From the NCBI RefSeq assembly GCF_048544455.1, contig NC_133538.1, forward strand, positions 148,038,922-148,102,921: a stretch of DNA of 64,000 nucleotides, in the 5' to 3' direction. The notes under the pieces were generated by a model that had not been told where the DNA came from, ran no database searches, and was given only the letters and a program-made list of their open reading frames with translations. Below are positions 11,346-22,789 of this stretch, piece after piece; within the stretch, counting starts at the first letter, position 1; each line of letters starts with the position of its first letter. This stretch comes from Silene latifolia (taxonomy: Eukaryota > Streptophyta > Magnoliopsida > Caryophyllales > Caryophyllaceae). The translations under genes and the position numbers were made by a program.

Positions 11346-12240
11346 TTTATATTTAGCCTGACTTGATTTGATCTATTTTTTTTTTGGGTGAAGACTCATA
11401 AATCTTGACCCGAGAAGTAAAACGATTTGTTACGTTAGGGTCAAAACTCAATCTGCCAAATGGGTCAATGATAACTTTATGTTTTAATATGAGACATAAA
11501 ATATAAAAAGGGAAATAATGATTAATGTTAGTGTTTCGGTAAAAAAAAAAAACAAAAAAAAAACCAGTACTTCTTAATATAAATATCGTGCGATTGGCTC
11601 TATTATTAGCTTTAAATGTCTAACAATTTCTCTCTAGCCAAGCTTTGGCCTTCGTCAATGCTTCTCGTGGACTCCAACCTAGGTCCACCTAGACAGGTTG
11701 CGGTTGCAAATTGAACAGGGCCTCGGGGGTGTTCGAGGAGCCCTCTCCGAAGCCTAAATAAGTATGTACGTGTAGGAAGATAGGGTTCTACCTCGGCACT
11801 TGAGGCATCCAGTGTAAGTTCCTCTTACTTGTAGAGAGAGGAAGAGTCGTTATATGTCAGTTGCACGTATGGTTACCTTGATAAAGGTGGAGTATATATA
11901 GACAATGTATTTTTTCTCTCCGTACTTGTGACATGGGGCTCTTATGGATGAGTTCTTCTTGTCATCGCGTGTTATTCGATGTTAAGAGTCTGTTGGGCCT
12001 AATTGGGGGCACCGACCTTCTGGGCTACAGCACCCTCATATTGTGTCACATTAATTTTCCCCAAATGTTCATCCTGCCATGTGGTGGGGGACGTTTCCTC
12101 GGTGGTTTTTTGTTCTTCAACCTTGATCCACATACGTTGAGGACCCTGGAATCGTTTTGGCGTCACCATGGGGAATGACTGCTTGTCTTTTCTGAAGCAA
12201 TTCATTGTTGGGGTGTAAAACCCGCCTCTTTAGGTCAAAG
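11346..12240. other. Unassigned non-coding stretch, LTR-like in part
   Basis: 11346-11565 is AT-rich with A/T runs. 11570-12240 is richer in GC and contains phrases such as GAGGAGCCCTCTCCGAAGCC and GGGTTCTACCTCGG that resemble LTR sequence of gypsy elements, but I found no TG...CA ends, primer-binding site or partner. The ORFs at 11933-12178 (+) and 11999-12205 (-) overlap each other and look like chance. Confidence 0.35.
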
Positions 12241-12870
12241 TGTAACACCCCCTCTTATCCAGGCAAGGTAATCGGGTGATGTCACCATCTCGATTTTCCG
12301 AGGCAGTGAAATCGAAATTACAATCAAGAAACGTTTATATAAATAACATGTTTAGTAAATTACATAACGAATAAATGAATAATTAAAGGTGAACTAGACA
12401 TTTATACAACTCAACTATCAACTATGTCGACTATCATCTAATCAAGCAACTCGTCTCCAATTCTGTGACTCAGCCCGTGATCCCACGTGCTACCAAATGC
12501 AAACCTATACTCAAACTGCTCCCCATATGATCGGAAATATCATATGGATCAACACAGGCCACCCCGGAAATAGGTGACAATTTACATACAACCAACACCT
12601 GTCAGTTTCAACAATATAAATACTTAAATACGATACCAATGTAAGAATATGCAATACGACATAAATGCAAGGGACACCATACTACATTTATGACACTACC
12701 CCATTACCTCACTGATACCAGGGACACACCCACGGTACCACAACCGGTGACGGCACCACAACACCGCCCACCAAACAGTCGGACGACAATCCGTAATAAG
12801 GTACTCGCGACACACTCGTGGTACCGGACCCGGGCGCTAACCGGATTCCTGCCAGACGTCGTGCCTCAAC

Positions 12871-13088
12871 TGTTAGGGTGCAAACCCTTGTCCCACATCG
12901 GTAGAATAAAGATGGAAAATCATCTTTATAAGTGTCTACAAAATATAATAGTACGAGGCCTTTTGGGAAGGAGCCCAAGAGTAAATCCGTGAGGGCTTGG
13001 CCCAAAGCGGACAATATCGTACTATTATGGTTGTGGACACAGATACAGCAGAGGCCCAACACGGGGATATTCACGCTTCCGCACAACA
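12871..13088 (+). repeat. 5' LTR of the chimeric copia element
   Basis: It starts TGTTAGGGTGCAAACCC and ends CGCACAACA. It is short (218 bp), includes CCCACATCGGT and TATAAGTGTC, and is repeated almost exactly at 14581-14799. Confidence 0.92.
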
Positions 13089-13090
13089 AG

Positions 13091-13102
13091 TGGTATCAGA
13101 GC
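13091..13102 (+). promoter_or_regulatory. Primer-binding site of the chimeric copia element
   Basis: TGGTATCAGAGC, complementary to the initiator methionine tRNA, 2 bp after the LTR end. Confidence 0.9.
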
Positions 13103-13137
13103 CAGATTTATCTGGGCTCCTGAATCTAGTAAGAAAG

Positions 13138-13450
13138 ATGTCTGGAATTAGTGTGAAAATTGATAAATTCACGGGGAGGAATAGTTTGATAATGTGGCTG
13201 GTCAAGATGCGGATCTTGTTGAAACAAGAAGGGTTAAATGTGTCGTTTGCGAGAAAATCGACGGATCCAATCACCGCTGAGCCGGCCGTTCTGGAGGAGA
13301 AAGAGCATATATCTTGAGTTCTCTTATTTGGAAGATTGATGTATGTTACCGTCTGCACTAGATCTGATACTGTACAATGTGTCAGTGTTGCAAGGTTTGT
13401 GTTTGACCCTGGCAAGGCGCATTGGCAGCTTTGAGAATTTTCTGGTCAGT
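13138..13450 (+). pseudogene. Copia gag start fused to an RT C-terminal scrap
   Basis: Residues ISVKIDKFTGRNSLIMWLVK, followed by MRILLKQEGL, match the N-terminus of copia Gag (DUF4219-like). The ORF stops at 13317. Just after it, in another frame, VCTRSDTVQCVSVARFVFDP and GKAHWQL match the end of the copia reverse transcriptase (usual form CTRPDI..V..VSRFMS.PGK.HW). Everything between (most of gag, protease, integrase, most of RT) is missing. The remnant has no coding role. Confidence 0.8.
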
Positions 13451-13683
13451 TCCACCTAGGAAGTTCCAACTTTGTTTGGACTTGCTAAAATTTGGAAATT
13501 TCTGATTGCCTGTTTAGGGCAATATCTGAGGTAGAAGGGAGGGATCATCTGGTAAATCTGGCATTGGTTTAGTGCGTCTAGTATATCTAGCACTAGTTTA
13601 GTGCGTCTGGTACTTCTGGCACCGTTATGGTGCATCTGGTACATCTGTCTGATTGTGAGAGGATTCAAGTCAAGGTGGAGATT

Positions 13684-14052
13684 TGTTAGAATATGCCTTG
13701 AATCTGTTCTAAATTCCGCATCTGATTTAGTTTCCTTATCTGTTTAGGAAATTGCTATAGGGTTTCATATATCTGTTTGGGTTTCCTAATTCTGTTAAGG
13801 AAAGTATCTGTTATGAGAGTACTATATAAACTCTCATAAGCTGTCTGTTTTATTCATTCAGAAATCTGTCAAAAATCTGAGTCATCTGAAATCTGAATAC
13901 TCTAATGAGTATACTCTGAAATCTGTAATCCTCAAGATCAATAATATTCTTCCCTTCTGGCGGTGGACGTAGCTAACAAATTGTTAGTGAACCACGTAAA
14001 TCTGTTGTCTTTTTCATGTTCTTTATTTATCTTTATTACATCCATTATAACA
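13684..14052 (+). repeat. Internal second copia LTR between a polypurine tract and a primer-binding site
   Basis: It starts TGTTAGAATATGCC after AAGGTGGAGATT, a copia polypurine tract, and ends ATTATAACA, followed three bases later by TGGTATCAGAGCCC (14056). It holds TATATAAACTCTCATAAG as a likely promoter and the TCTG-rich tail typical of some copia LTRs. It differs fully from the outer LTRs and has no partner here. One LTR with a polypurine tract on its left and a primer-binding site on its right is what the joint of a tandem or circular copy would look like. Confidence 0.8.
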
Positions 14053-14580
14053 AACTGGTATCAGAGCCCAAGGTTTGACTTGGGCTAGACACGAGGATGC
14101 ATCAGCAGTCTCAAGACTTGAAGTTGTACACTGTAAGGCATGGAACTCCTAGCTCGGAGTGAGTCCTTGAGCAAGCCCGGTCCAGGGTTAAATGGATGAA
14201 AGGCGTCATAGGTCTTGTGGGACAAAGACCATTTGTGTACTAGAACTGTTGATCAGGTGGACCCTTATCAGATTGGGTGCCACAGGTCTGGTGGGTCCTT
14301 TCCAGGTTGGATGCTAGAGACCGTTTGTGTTCTAGAACTTCTGAAGTGACGGACCCGGTCCAGGGTATACTGGATGCAGAGGATGTTCGATATGCATGTG
14401 TAGCAAATCCCCAACAAGGGCACATGGACGGCTCGTGGTAGCATGGTGTGTCGGCTAAGGGGAGGTTATCAAGACTTGTGATGTTTCAGGTGTCTAGAAG
14501 TTGGGGCTGTAGAGTGGGAGAGTCCTCCATGGAGGTCAAGGTCCGAGTCAAGATGATGATCCTTGGTTTGAGGGGAGGAT
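14053..14580 (+). other. Non-coding leader-like region with internal repeats
   Basis: It follows the inner primer-binding site. It has diverged repeats built on GACC..TTTGTGT.CTAGAAC and GG(A/T)CC.GGTCCAGG..TA..TGGATG. No protein is evident. It ends in the polypurine tract GGTTTGAGGGGAGGAT before the 3' LTR. Confidence 0.6.
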
Positions 14581-14799
14581 TTTTAGGATGCAAACCCTTG
14601 TCCCACATCGGTAGAATAAAGATGGAAGATCATCTTTATAAGTGTCTACAAAATATAATAGTACGAGGCCTTTTGGGAAGGAGCCCAAGAGTAAATCCGT
14701 GAGGGCTTGGCCCAAAGCGGACAATATCGTACTATTATGGGTTCTGGACACAGATACAACAGAGGCCCAACACGGGGATATTCACGCTTCCGCACAACA
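14581..14799 (+). repeat. 3' LTR of the chimeric copia element
   Basis: It begins TTTTAGGATGC (the first LTR has TGTTAGGGTGC, so the terminal TG is mutated) and ends CGCACAACA, followed by the TSD TCAAC. Confidence 0.9.
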
Positions 14800-14882
14800 T
14801 CAACCACACAAGTCCCTCCATAGCTCAAGTCATTAATGTGAACATCCCTCTTGGAGTGGGAAGCTTCAAGAGGCGATCCAAG

Positions 14883-14910
14883 CGTAAGACGGTCTCCTAA
14901 CCGTCTTACG
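14883..14910. promoter_or_regulatory. Perfect hairpin in the gypsy LTR fragment
   Basis: An 11-bp stem (CGTAAGACGGT / ACCGTCTTACG) with a 6-base loop, in the right half of the LTR fragment. Role unknown. Confidence 0.6.
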
Positions 14911-15303
14911 TCTGCTCACCAACAACCATATCCTCAAACATATACGACAATCACAATAATGTAATATGCAACACAATATATCAAAATACGACTCATTATG
15001 AGACACACTTCCAAAACATGCCATGAATATCCATCCCTCAAGTATTCAGACTCCTTTAATCCCCACAATCCAATTCCGTACTCATATGCATTTCCGATAA
15101 CAACATCCGACTCACAACAATCCTAATATCATAATATGATGCAAATTGGCCTATACCATGGAAACATGAATGATGAACACACAACAAGTATTCACATTAT
15201 TAAAACCGAGTAGGATAAACCTACCTTTAGCGTACTCCATAAGAAAATCCGAGACAAGCAAGATTCCGCCTCATAAAACCGTCTCATCCTAGAAAGAGAG
15301 AAT

Positions 15304-15427
15304 TGTAGAGAGAGAAGCTAAATAAAGTGTGGAATTGTATTGATGGATGAATAATTACTGTTGTACATGGTCTCATATACAAACAAGTAAAATTGACTTT
15401 GACTAGTGCTGTGTTCTAAATCTTACA
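15304..15427 (-). repeat. Copia 3' LTR (minus strand), short
   Basis: On the minus strand it starts TGTAAGATTTAGAACACAGC directly after a polypurine tract (TTGGGAGGGGAGGG). Its end is placed at CTCTCTCTACA, but the end is uncertain because no partner LTR is in the window. Very short LTRs are known from some copia lineages. Confidence 0.6.
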
Positions 15428-15727
15428 CCCTCCCCTCCCAAGTTGGAGGGTGGGGAAGACACACTCAACTTGTGAAGAAGAAAATTGTGCTGAATCCCAG
15501 TGAGGGATTTGGTGAACATACCAGCAGGTTGAACTATGGTAGGTATGTAGGAGAGTGTAATCAGTCCTGCTTGAAGCTTTTCTCTAACAAAGTGGCAGTC
15601 TAGATCAATATGTTTAGTGCGTTCATGGAAAATATGATTTCTTGCGATGTGAATTGCTACTTGGCTATCACACTTGATGGGCACATGAGTGATGTTTCCC
15701 ACCCCTAACTCGGCTAGGAGTCTAGTC
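15428..15727 (-). pseudogene. Copia RNase H C-terminus, cut by a later insertion
   Basis: Read leftwards from 15727, the protein begins TRLLAELGV and continues through IKCDSQVAIHIARN and ERTKHIDLDCHFVREKL to KSLTGIQHNFLLHKL, the end of a copia RNase H. There is no stop before the polypurine tract. The upstream part of pol was separated when the copia LTR at 15728 inserted; I do not find that part elsewhere in the window. Confidence 0.85.
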
Positions 15728-15795
15728 TGTTGGAGTAGTGTCCTCCACAATAGTGCGTCTACATAATAAATCTCATAAAAGGAATATCAGGGATT

Positions 15796-15845
<50 letters not shown>

Positions 15846-17069
15846 CAGCTGGTTAACGTTAATCGGTAATGATTGGTTGACTAGAGTTTGCCATTACTGT
15901 CGTATGACGGTGGTGATCAGCTGATCCCTTTAGGTCACACCTCTAGGATGACGCCCAAATGGAAAAACTAATTATTTGTATGAGATACGATTTAATTAAT
16001 TTCTTGTATTAATCGACTTTTAATAAGTCATGTGAATGTATTATTTGATGACGAGTTATGAACTCGGGCCAAGGAGATTTATTAATTAGTTATGTGATAA
16101 TTAATTAATAAATATTAATTAGAATTTATTAATTAATAGTTAATTAATTAATTTTAAACGATGTGTGTGTATGCTTTGAGGCAGCGGTAATTGGCTATTT
16201 AATTTTATAAGAGGTTGTAAAATTAGCTAATAAAGGTCCACAAGACATATTTTATATTGATAAAATGGTCTAATAATTACTTAATAGTTAAGTGGTTATT
16301 AGTTGTTAATTTGTATTATTTAAGTGTTAAATAATCAAATTAATATTTAATTATATAAGATAATTAAATATAAGACTTATAAGCATTTGTGGGACAAATG
16401 TCGAAAACCGAAATGGACCCAATTGAGTCCATATGAACCGGTTTTTTAGAGAAGAATTGTGACCTCCACTTGTCAATGTTGTTGGCATAAAACACATAGG
16501 ATGTTCCTATAATTTGTTTACATTTCCTCTCCTATATATACCCCCTCATATTACACATGCAATTGATGAAATTTTTAGACAAAATTCACCCATAATTGAA
16601 GGCCTTGGCCGGTCCAAGGAAGGACTTCATTTTTTCCTTCTTTTTCCTAATCAAAACTTGATCAAAATTGTTTATCACCACAAAATAATTCACATAAAAT
16701 ATTATACATCAAATATTATTAGTAGTAATTATATTTGTAGTAATATTTATACAAGTTTGTCATCTAAATTATCTAGTTAGTAATTTAGTTGGTTTTTGGG
16801 CTAAGTCTAGGGTGCAAACCAAAGGAGGTTTCCTACTATGGAGACTTGAAAGTTGGGAGGATCATCCTTGTCATCTTAGCTTAAGAACAACACAAATAAG
16901 GAGTCCTTGTATTGTGCCCAATTTTTCCTTTAAGTATAGTAAGGATTACTCATTCTTATTATCTTAAGTCATTTTATAAGCATGCATGTAACTAGATCAC
17001 ATTAAAACCAAATTAACAAGTAATTTGGTAACTAATTAGAGGTGTCTAACTAGGGGTCTAGTACCTTCA
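15728..17069 (+). repeat. 5' LTR of the large nested copia element
   Basis: It starts TGTTGGAGTAGTGTCC inside a minus-strand copia RNase H and ends near CCTTCA, 2 bp before a primer-binding site. It matches the 3' LTR (38819-39941 plus 58104-58260) with many substitutions, so the element is old. A (TA)n run at about 15799-15841 is absent from the 3' LTR. Confidence 0.85.
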
Positions 17070-17071
17070 AG

Positions 17072-17083
17072 TGGTATCAGAGC
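17072..17083 (+). promoter_or_regulatory. Primer-binding site of the large copia element
   Basis: TGGTATCAGAGC, the initiator methionine tRNA complement, directly after the LTR. Confidence 0.9.
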
Positions 17084-18044
17084 TTTGTTGTTGCATTCAT
17101 GTCGATTTTTGACATTTTTATCGAGTTATAAGATGACTTTATAAAACCGGAATTTTTTTTGTGTAAAATAGTTTGGCACAAAAATTTTGGTTGCATGTAT
17201 AAAATCTGACCTAAAAATGGTTTTGGTCAAATTTGGTTAATTATGTAATTTTATTACTAATTAAGTGATTTTTCCGTCTTAAAACCGACTTAATATGCAT
17301 AAAATTGGTTAATTGTTAACTAAAATGAGTTGCATGTTAATTTTGGCCATGAAAATTTTATATAGTCACACATGCATGATTTACTTAGAGTAAATAAAAA
17401 TTAAAAAATTAATGTGATTAATTTTGCATGGTTATTGATTTTAGTAGTTAAAAGTCAATAAAATGTGATTATATTAGTTAAAAATCATGAAAATGAATTT
17501 TATGGCGTGAGAAATTTATCTAAGGGTACTTGCATGTATTATACATTGGATGTAAACTTACAAAATTAATTTGATTAATTTTTGCATGTTTATTTGTTTT
17601 TATGCGATAAAATCGATAAAATGTAACCATATTTTTTTTTCAAAATTTTAATCGAATTTTATGGGGTAAAATTTTTACATTTTTAAGGTTCTGGAAAATT
17701 TTCCAGAATATTAACAATTTTTATTTGATGATGTTTCAAATTTTTTGTATTTAATTTGGAATTAATTCATTAAAATTGCGAAAACAAGGTTTAGATTGTG
17801 TATTTGATACAAAATAATTTTTTGGATGAATTTTTTTGAATTTTTGTGTTCCTGGAAATGTTCCAAAATAAACAAAATTTTTATTTCAAGTTTTTCCATA
17901 ATTTTGTTTATTTATTTGGATTTATTTCATAAAAATTATGATTAAATAAGTTTTAATAAGCACTTTTTCATAAAAGGTTATGAAATCATCAAGAAATTAG
18001 TGAAGACTAATTTTTGAGTCCCAAAACAGGTTGGAAAGTGATCT
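17084..18044 (+). other. Copia leader, non-coding
   Basis: AT-rich with T/A runs and repeats such as TTAGTTAAAAATCATGAAAATG. No ORF of interest. It continues beyond the inserted TIR element and Helitron at 21575. Confidence 0.65.
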
Positions 18045-18062
18045 TATATGTATATATGTATA

Positions 18063-18154
<92 letters not shown>
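18045..18154. repeat. (TA)n microsatellite
   Basis: About 110 bp of TA, with ATGTATA interruptions in the first 25 bp. The overlapping ORFs of Tyr/Ile runs on both strands are translations of this repeat. It borders the TIR element on its left. Confidence 0.97.
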
Positions 18155-18157
<3 letters not shown>

Positions 18158-18160
18158 GTG

Positions 18161-19669
18161 GGATCCGGTGAGAACGAACACTCGGTGAGAACGGTGAGAA
18201 CGACCTTATTAACAAGGACACTAAAAGAATTCACGGCCCACCCTTTATCTCACAAGTTAAAATAACCCAAAACATGAATAGCCCAACAAAATTCCCTGTC
18301 AATACACTCCCCCCCCTAACATCAGACGCCACCCCGACACTCGCCGGCAAGCCACCAGGCCCACGATGATTAACCCCGACGACATTACCAATAGCACCTA
18401 ATACCGCCGGCAAGACCACCTGCCTCACCAAAACCGCCAATAATGGTAAATCGAAAGCAGCGACATCACCGACCTCTGCTTTCTCCGTCACCATTATCAA
18501 CTTCGTTACCACAACCAACAACCCATGAGAATCATCCAGATGCCGCCGCAAATCCGACGACACCATCGAGCATCTCCGACCCCGTCATTTCCTTTTTCCT
18601 CGACATTAATTCGAAACACAAGAAATATCCTCCTCATCAGCATCATCTTTGCTTGTTCAGTGGTCACCATCACCAGATTCATCATTGTCGAAGGTAACGA
18701 AATTAGTGTATCTGGGTTAAATATTGTTGTATCTCAAGTCAATTTCGATGTACCTAGTGACTAATTTTATGTATCTACGACTCTACCTTAAGATACATTA
18801 AAATAAGGGTTAGATACATCAATAATTAATGTAGATACATCGAAGCATACTCAACTCTGTCGCCGTTGACAACATCATAATTCACAACTTTTTAAGGAAC
18901 GAAAACCTTATTAACCATAATAAGATCATATACCTGAGCACAATGTCATCATTTTCTAGGATCAAACCCATTACATCCAGGCACCAAGCCATGAACATTG
19001 CTTAATTTATCACCGTGAAGCTTAAGAACAACACTGAAGACAAAGGAATCATGACTAAAACATCCACGTATTTGGTGATGGTGAATTTCTTGGTCAAAAC
19101 ATTTGGATCGTCCTCAAAGGTGATTCATCGGCCTTCCAAATTGTCCCGGAATTTGAATATCAGCAAATTCCTTCTTCAATATAATTTGGCATATGCGTTA
19201 ATCAACTAACCCAAAACAACTACTCTAGTGATGTGATGTGGCCTGACACCGCTGACGGCCGGTAAAATGTTACTGCGTCCGGTCAGGTTCTCGCTGGATT
19301 TAGGGGTAGTCATTTCGCCGGATATTGGATATTTGATCGGAGTTCTGACAGTGATGATTGTTGGGATGAGAAAGCATATGTGATGAGGAGGAGGAGATCT
19401 CCAGTGGTGCGTTGTGGTCTAGCGTCGCTGATTATTGGTTGACGACGTCGACAGCGGCTGCTTTGTGCTCCGGCAACGAGGCGATGTACTCCGGCGAGTG
19501 GAACGATGACGGGTTGGATGGTTGATAAGGACGTGGCAGGTGTGGGGTTAGATTGAAATATGCGGGGAATATCTAAGTGAGTGAGTCAGGGAGATATTGG
19601 GATTTGTTATTGTGTTTTAATTATATGAGTTCTCACCGTTCTCACCGAGTGGTCGTTCTCACCGGATCC
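18161..19669. mobile_element. TA-flanked transposon with 41-bp terminal inverted repeats
   Basis: The left arm 18161-18201 and right arm 19629-19669 are 41-bp inverted repeats with one mismatch, starting GGATCCGGTGAGAACG and containing ACTCGGTGAGAACGG. Both sides are bordered by TA-rich simple sequence (18045-18154 and 19692-19709), so a TSD cannot be separated from the target. This recalls transposons that target TA microsatellites, such as rice Micron or TA-inserting Mutator-like elements. The inside (1.4 kb) has a GC-rich part (18290-18700) and no transposase that I recognise. Confidence 0.8.
18202..19628. other. Interior of the TIR element, no recognised gene
   Basis: The ORFs 18231-18566 (-) and 18443-18697 and 18525-18764 (+) overlap in a GC-rich stretch with CCG/CGG runs. 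Their predicted proteins show no motif known to me. The repeated word GATACAT (18790-18840) and GATG/ATTGG-rich stretches are non-coding in look. A captured and decayed host gene piece is possible. Confidence 0.4.
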
Positions 19670-19689
19670 TAAATCTATCTATCTATCTA

Positions 19690-21574
19690 TCAATATATAT
19701 ATATATATAAAACTGGGTTGAAGCGCTGTAGATGCGCCACGTGTCAACCCAGCTTTAAATATAAGTATTAATTACAGCTGAACATTAAATATAAACATAA
19801 TAAATATTGTATAAATCTCAGCATAATATTAACTATAGTTTAATAAATTTTATTATAAAATTACATTAAATAATTACGGTGATTTGATTCTAAATTTATT
19901 AAAAAATTATTTTGATAAAAAAATCTAAAATGTAAATAATTACGTTCATTGCGAAAAATGCTTCAAATTGAGTATAATTTTCATTATATTTAGAGTAAAT
20001 TATATATAACTCTCTTTTAAAACACTTTTTAAAACTTAATCCCTTTTAAAAAAAAGTTTAAAAATTACACCCGAAGTAGTGCAAAAATTTAACAATTGCT
20101 CCCAAACCCCTATTTTTACATTTTTGCGACAAAAATGCCCTAAGTTTTTATTCTCATATGACAAATATGATGGTGGATTTTGAGTGGAAGATTGTGGTGG
20201 TTTACCGTGGATTCCTTGGGTGGTATAAGGATGGGTAGAGTTGTAATGGAGTTCGATAATTATATGAGAAAAAAAAATGAGGGGCATTTTTGTCATAAAA
20301 ATGCAAAAATATGGGTTAGAGAGCAATTTTTAAATTTTTGCAATATTTTGGGTGTAATTTTTAATTTTTTTTTTTAAAAAGGGGTGTAAGTTTTAAAAAG
20401 TGTATTTTAAAAGGGAGTTTTTGATAATTTACTCTTATATTTATTGAAATATTTTGATTTGTAGAGATGATTAAAGTGAGTGTCTCATAATGTTTTATGT
20501 TTACGTAAAAAGACACTTTGAAAAATTTATAAAACTTAGACCATTAAATCCTAAGAAAAATATATTTGGAAGAGCCATTGTATTTCTTAAAAATATAACC
20601 TAAAGAAGACTACTAAGAGATAAGTTTTTATGTGGGAATGAAAAAAATTATATTACGAGAAATTGAATACATATGAGATTTTGAGAAGTTTAAATAGTGT
20701 GATAACGAGTATGTGCACGAGTATGTATGTACAGAGTGATCGCGAGTGCATTTGAATAATCAAAACAAAAGTAATGATTATTAAATAACATAGTATTATA
20801 AATGACATGAAAAAGTAGAAAAAAATCGTTAAATTTTTCTTTAATATCTTCAATTAAAATATGTATACATCAAGTAGAAATATTGATTATGATTAGCAAA
20901 ATATTACTTTTACTTAAACATTTTATATGTTATCTTTTAAATACTTTGAAGTTAAATCTCAAAAAATATTATTTGAGAAAATTTAACCTATTTTATTTAC
21001 AGGTAAACTCTTAAACATCATTTATATATAGTTGTTTAAAAATACAAAAGGTGCAATTCTTATAGATATGTTTCACACATAAGACATACAAGACACAATC
21101 AAAATATTTGAATAAGTTGAGTTTGAACTCTATATGTTTGATACATAAATATCACACGTTATACATAAAACATTAAAAATTACATAAAATTATATTCACA
21201 TCATTTTGAACAAATACTAATTGATTTGGAACATAACGTATCGTGAAATGATATAATTTGAGAACTTAATTTTGATTGTTGCATTACTCGAATAAATTTT
21301 ATTTTAATTAATATGATATTTGATCACTCACAAAATAATTTATAAAACATTGATCATGCATAATTAATTATCACTTATTAGTTTTAATTAAAATTGTATG
21401 TATTTTATTTTAGAACATTGAAGTTAAATCTAAAAAAATTAAATTTGAGAAAAATTAATTTGTTTTTATTTATAAGTAAAAATATTAAAGATCATATATA
21501 AATTATGTTATTTTTCTTCAATTATAATAATTAAATTTTAAAACAGGCCGCACGAAGCGCGGGATACTACCTAG
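19690..21574 (+). mobile_element. Non-autonomous Helitron
   Basis: The 3' end has a short hairpin (CCGC-ACGAA-GCGCGG region, 21547-21562) and then ATACTAC and CTAG at 21571-21574, followed by T. The 5' end is TC at 19690 after an A, followed by TA repeats, AAAACTGGGTTGAAG and CGCCACGTGTC, as often seen at plant Helitron 5' ends. The interior is AT-rich, with tracts around 20010-20440 that read as near-inverted copies (TTTTTAAA..AGTGCAAAAATTTAAC). No Rep/helicase is encoded. Confidence 0.65.
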
Positions 21575-22789
21575 TATTGTACTTAAATTTGATTTGAGTA
21601 CTAATTTGTGATTTTTAATAGTTAAAAATCGCTTGATTAACCAAAATTACGAGCTTAATATCAAACCGATGGTTTATAGGGCTATTTGGCATTTTAGGGC
21701 ATGTTTAAATATGATTTTTATACTGCATTTTATTTTAATGAATGTCATTTAATTTTAATTTTATTTAATTTATTAATGTAATTTGTCTAGTATGTCCTTA
21801 GTTAGAAATCGGTATTACCCGAAATGTATGGGAATATCGGTTTCGTTTGTAATTAAATGCGATCTCGTATCGCCGTCTTGTAATATTAATAGATTTATTT
21901 TTATTTTTATTTTACAAATGTATAATAGGAATTGCTATGTAATTCTTTTTATACTTATAATTAATTGTTATGAAGACCGGCGGAATATTAAAGACGGAGT
22001 CTTTCGAAAAGGAGTCTTGATGAATACCGATGTTTCTAAAAGACCAAGCTATATTGGAAGGCGTTCCAATGAAGTTCAAGGGACTAAGGAGTTGGTTTCT
22101 GAAGTTGTAATAGTTAATTAGATTAACTAGATTAGGAGGCCATACTTGAAATCGTCTTTTACATGTATTTTATTTAACGCATTCATGCCAAATCGACATT
22201 ACATGCTTTTTAATTTATTTTCGACTATTGTCAATTAAAATTATCTAGAATTCGCCGATTTAGTTCACTTAAAGGGAATTGATAATAAATTGACAAGATC
22301 TCTCACATTGTTTAAATATTGAGACAAGCCCTTCCAATTTGTAACACCTATGAATCCCTTCTTCATTAGGGGGCAGGTACGGCTCACCGTGGTGTTCCCT
22401 TTTTACGTTGGGTAAGTAGGGTGATAAATGTTATTACACGTAAAAGTTGGTTAGACTCAACGTAATTGCAAGATTGGTACGTCTGGCTTCACCGGGCCCA
22501 GTCTTGCGTTGCAGGGCTAGGAGATGGATTTACTTGAAATCTGTCGACCGAGAGTTCTAGGGTTAGAATCAATCAAAGGTTGACTCACCGAATTTATTTA
22601 GATCTCGTATGTCTGGCGTCACTGGGCCGAGACTTAGTTAGAGACGGATCTCGGGATCATTTATATAATTTAGGTGAGAGATCATTATATAAATGTTAAT
22701 TTCTTTTAACTCGATTGAAATTGTTTCTCGAGTAATTTATACGATGAATGTTAATATTTCCTTTATTTCGTTTTGTAGTATATCATCGA
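21575..22789 (+). other. Copia leader continued, non-coding
   Basis: It resumes the AT-rich leader after the Helitron. Between 22460 and 22650 two similar segments (GGTACGTCTGGCTTCACCGG and CGTATGTCTGGCGTCACTGG) repeat about 130-140 bp apart. I see no protein. Confidence 0.55.

Larger units (their letters stand above)
12871..14799 (+). mobile_element. Small chimeric non-autonomous copia element
   Basis: It is bounded by near-identical LTRs of 218 and 219 bp and by the TSD TCAAC (12866-12870 and 14800-14804). A methionine-tRNA primer-binding site follows the first LTR and a polypurine tract (GAGGGGAGGAT) precedes the second. Inside are a gag start, a fragment of RT C-terminus, and then a second, unrelated 369-bp LTR (13684-14052) that itself has a polypurine tract before it and a primer-binding site after it. 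The chimera must have moved as a unit, because the outer LTRs and TSD are intact. Confidence 0.9.
12241..15303 (-). repeat. Gypsy LTR fragment, split by a copia element
   Basis: It begins TGTAACACCCCCTCTTATCC, with the same end signature and the CACCATCTCG..TTTTCCGAGGCAGTGAA block as the solo LTR at 44094 but otherwise diverged. It is interrupted at 12871-14804 and resumes at 14805. The right end is lost near 15290-15303, where a minus-strand copia LTR begins. With no primer-binding site on its left side, the left edge is an element border. Segment 12700-12850 (CCACAACCGGTGACGGCACC) is also seen at 46330-46480. Confidence 0.65.

Noticed and set aside
11933-12205. Overlapping plus and minus ORFs as a small gene
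   Set aside because: No domain, no initiation context, and the sequence resembles LTR-type DNA.
13091-13102. tRNA gene signal at TGGTATCAGAG sites
   Set aside because: These are primer-binding sites next to LTRs, complementary to the tRNA 3' end, with no cloverleaf around them.
17997-18265. Three overlapping ORFs rich in Tyr and Ile
   Set aside because: They are translations of the (TA)n microsatellite on both strands.
18231-18764. GC-rich ORFs as a captured host gene
   Set aside because: Overlapping ORFs on both strands, no motif, no conserved domain that I can recognise. Kept only as interior of the TIR element.
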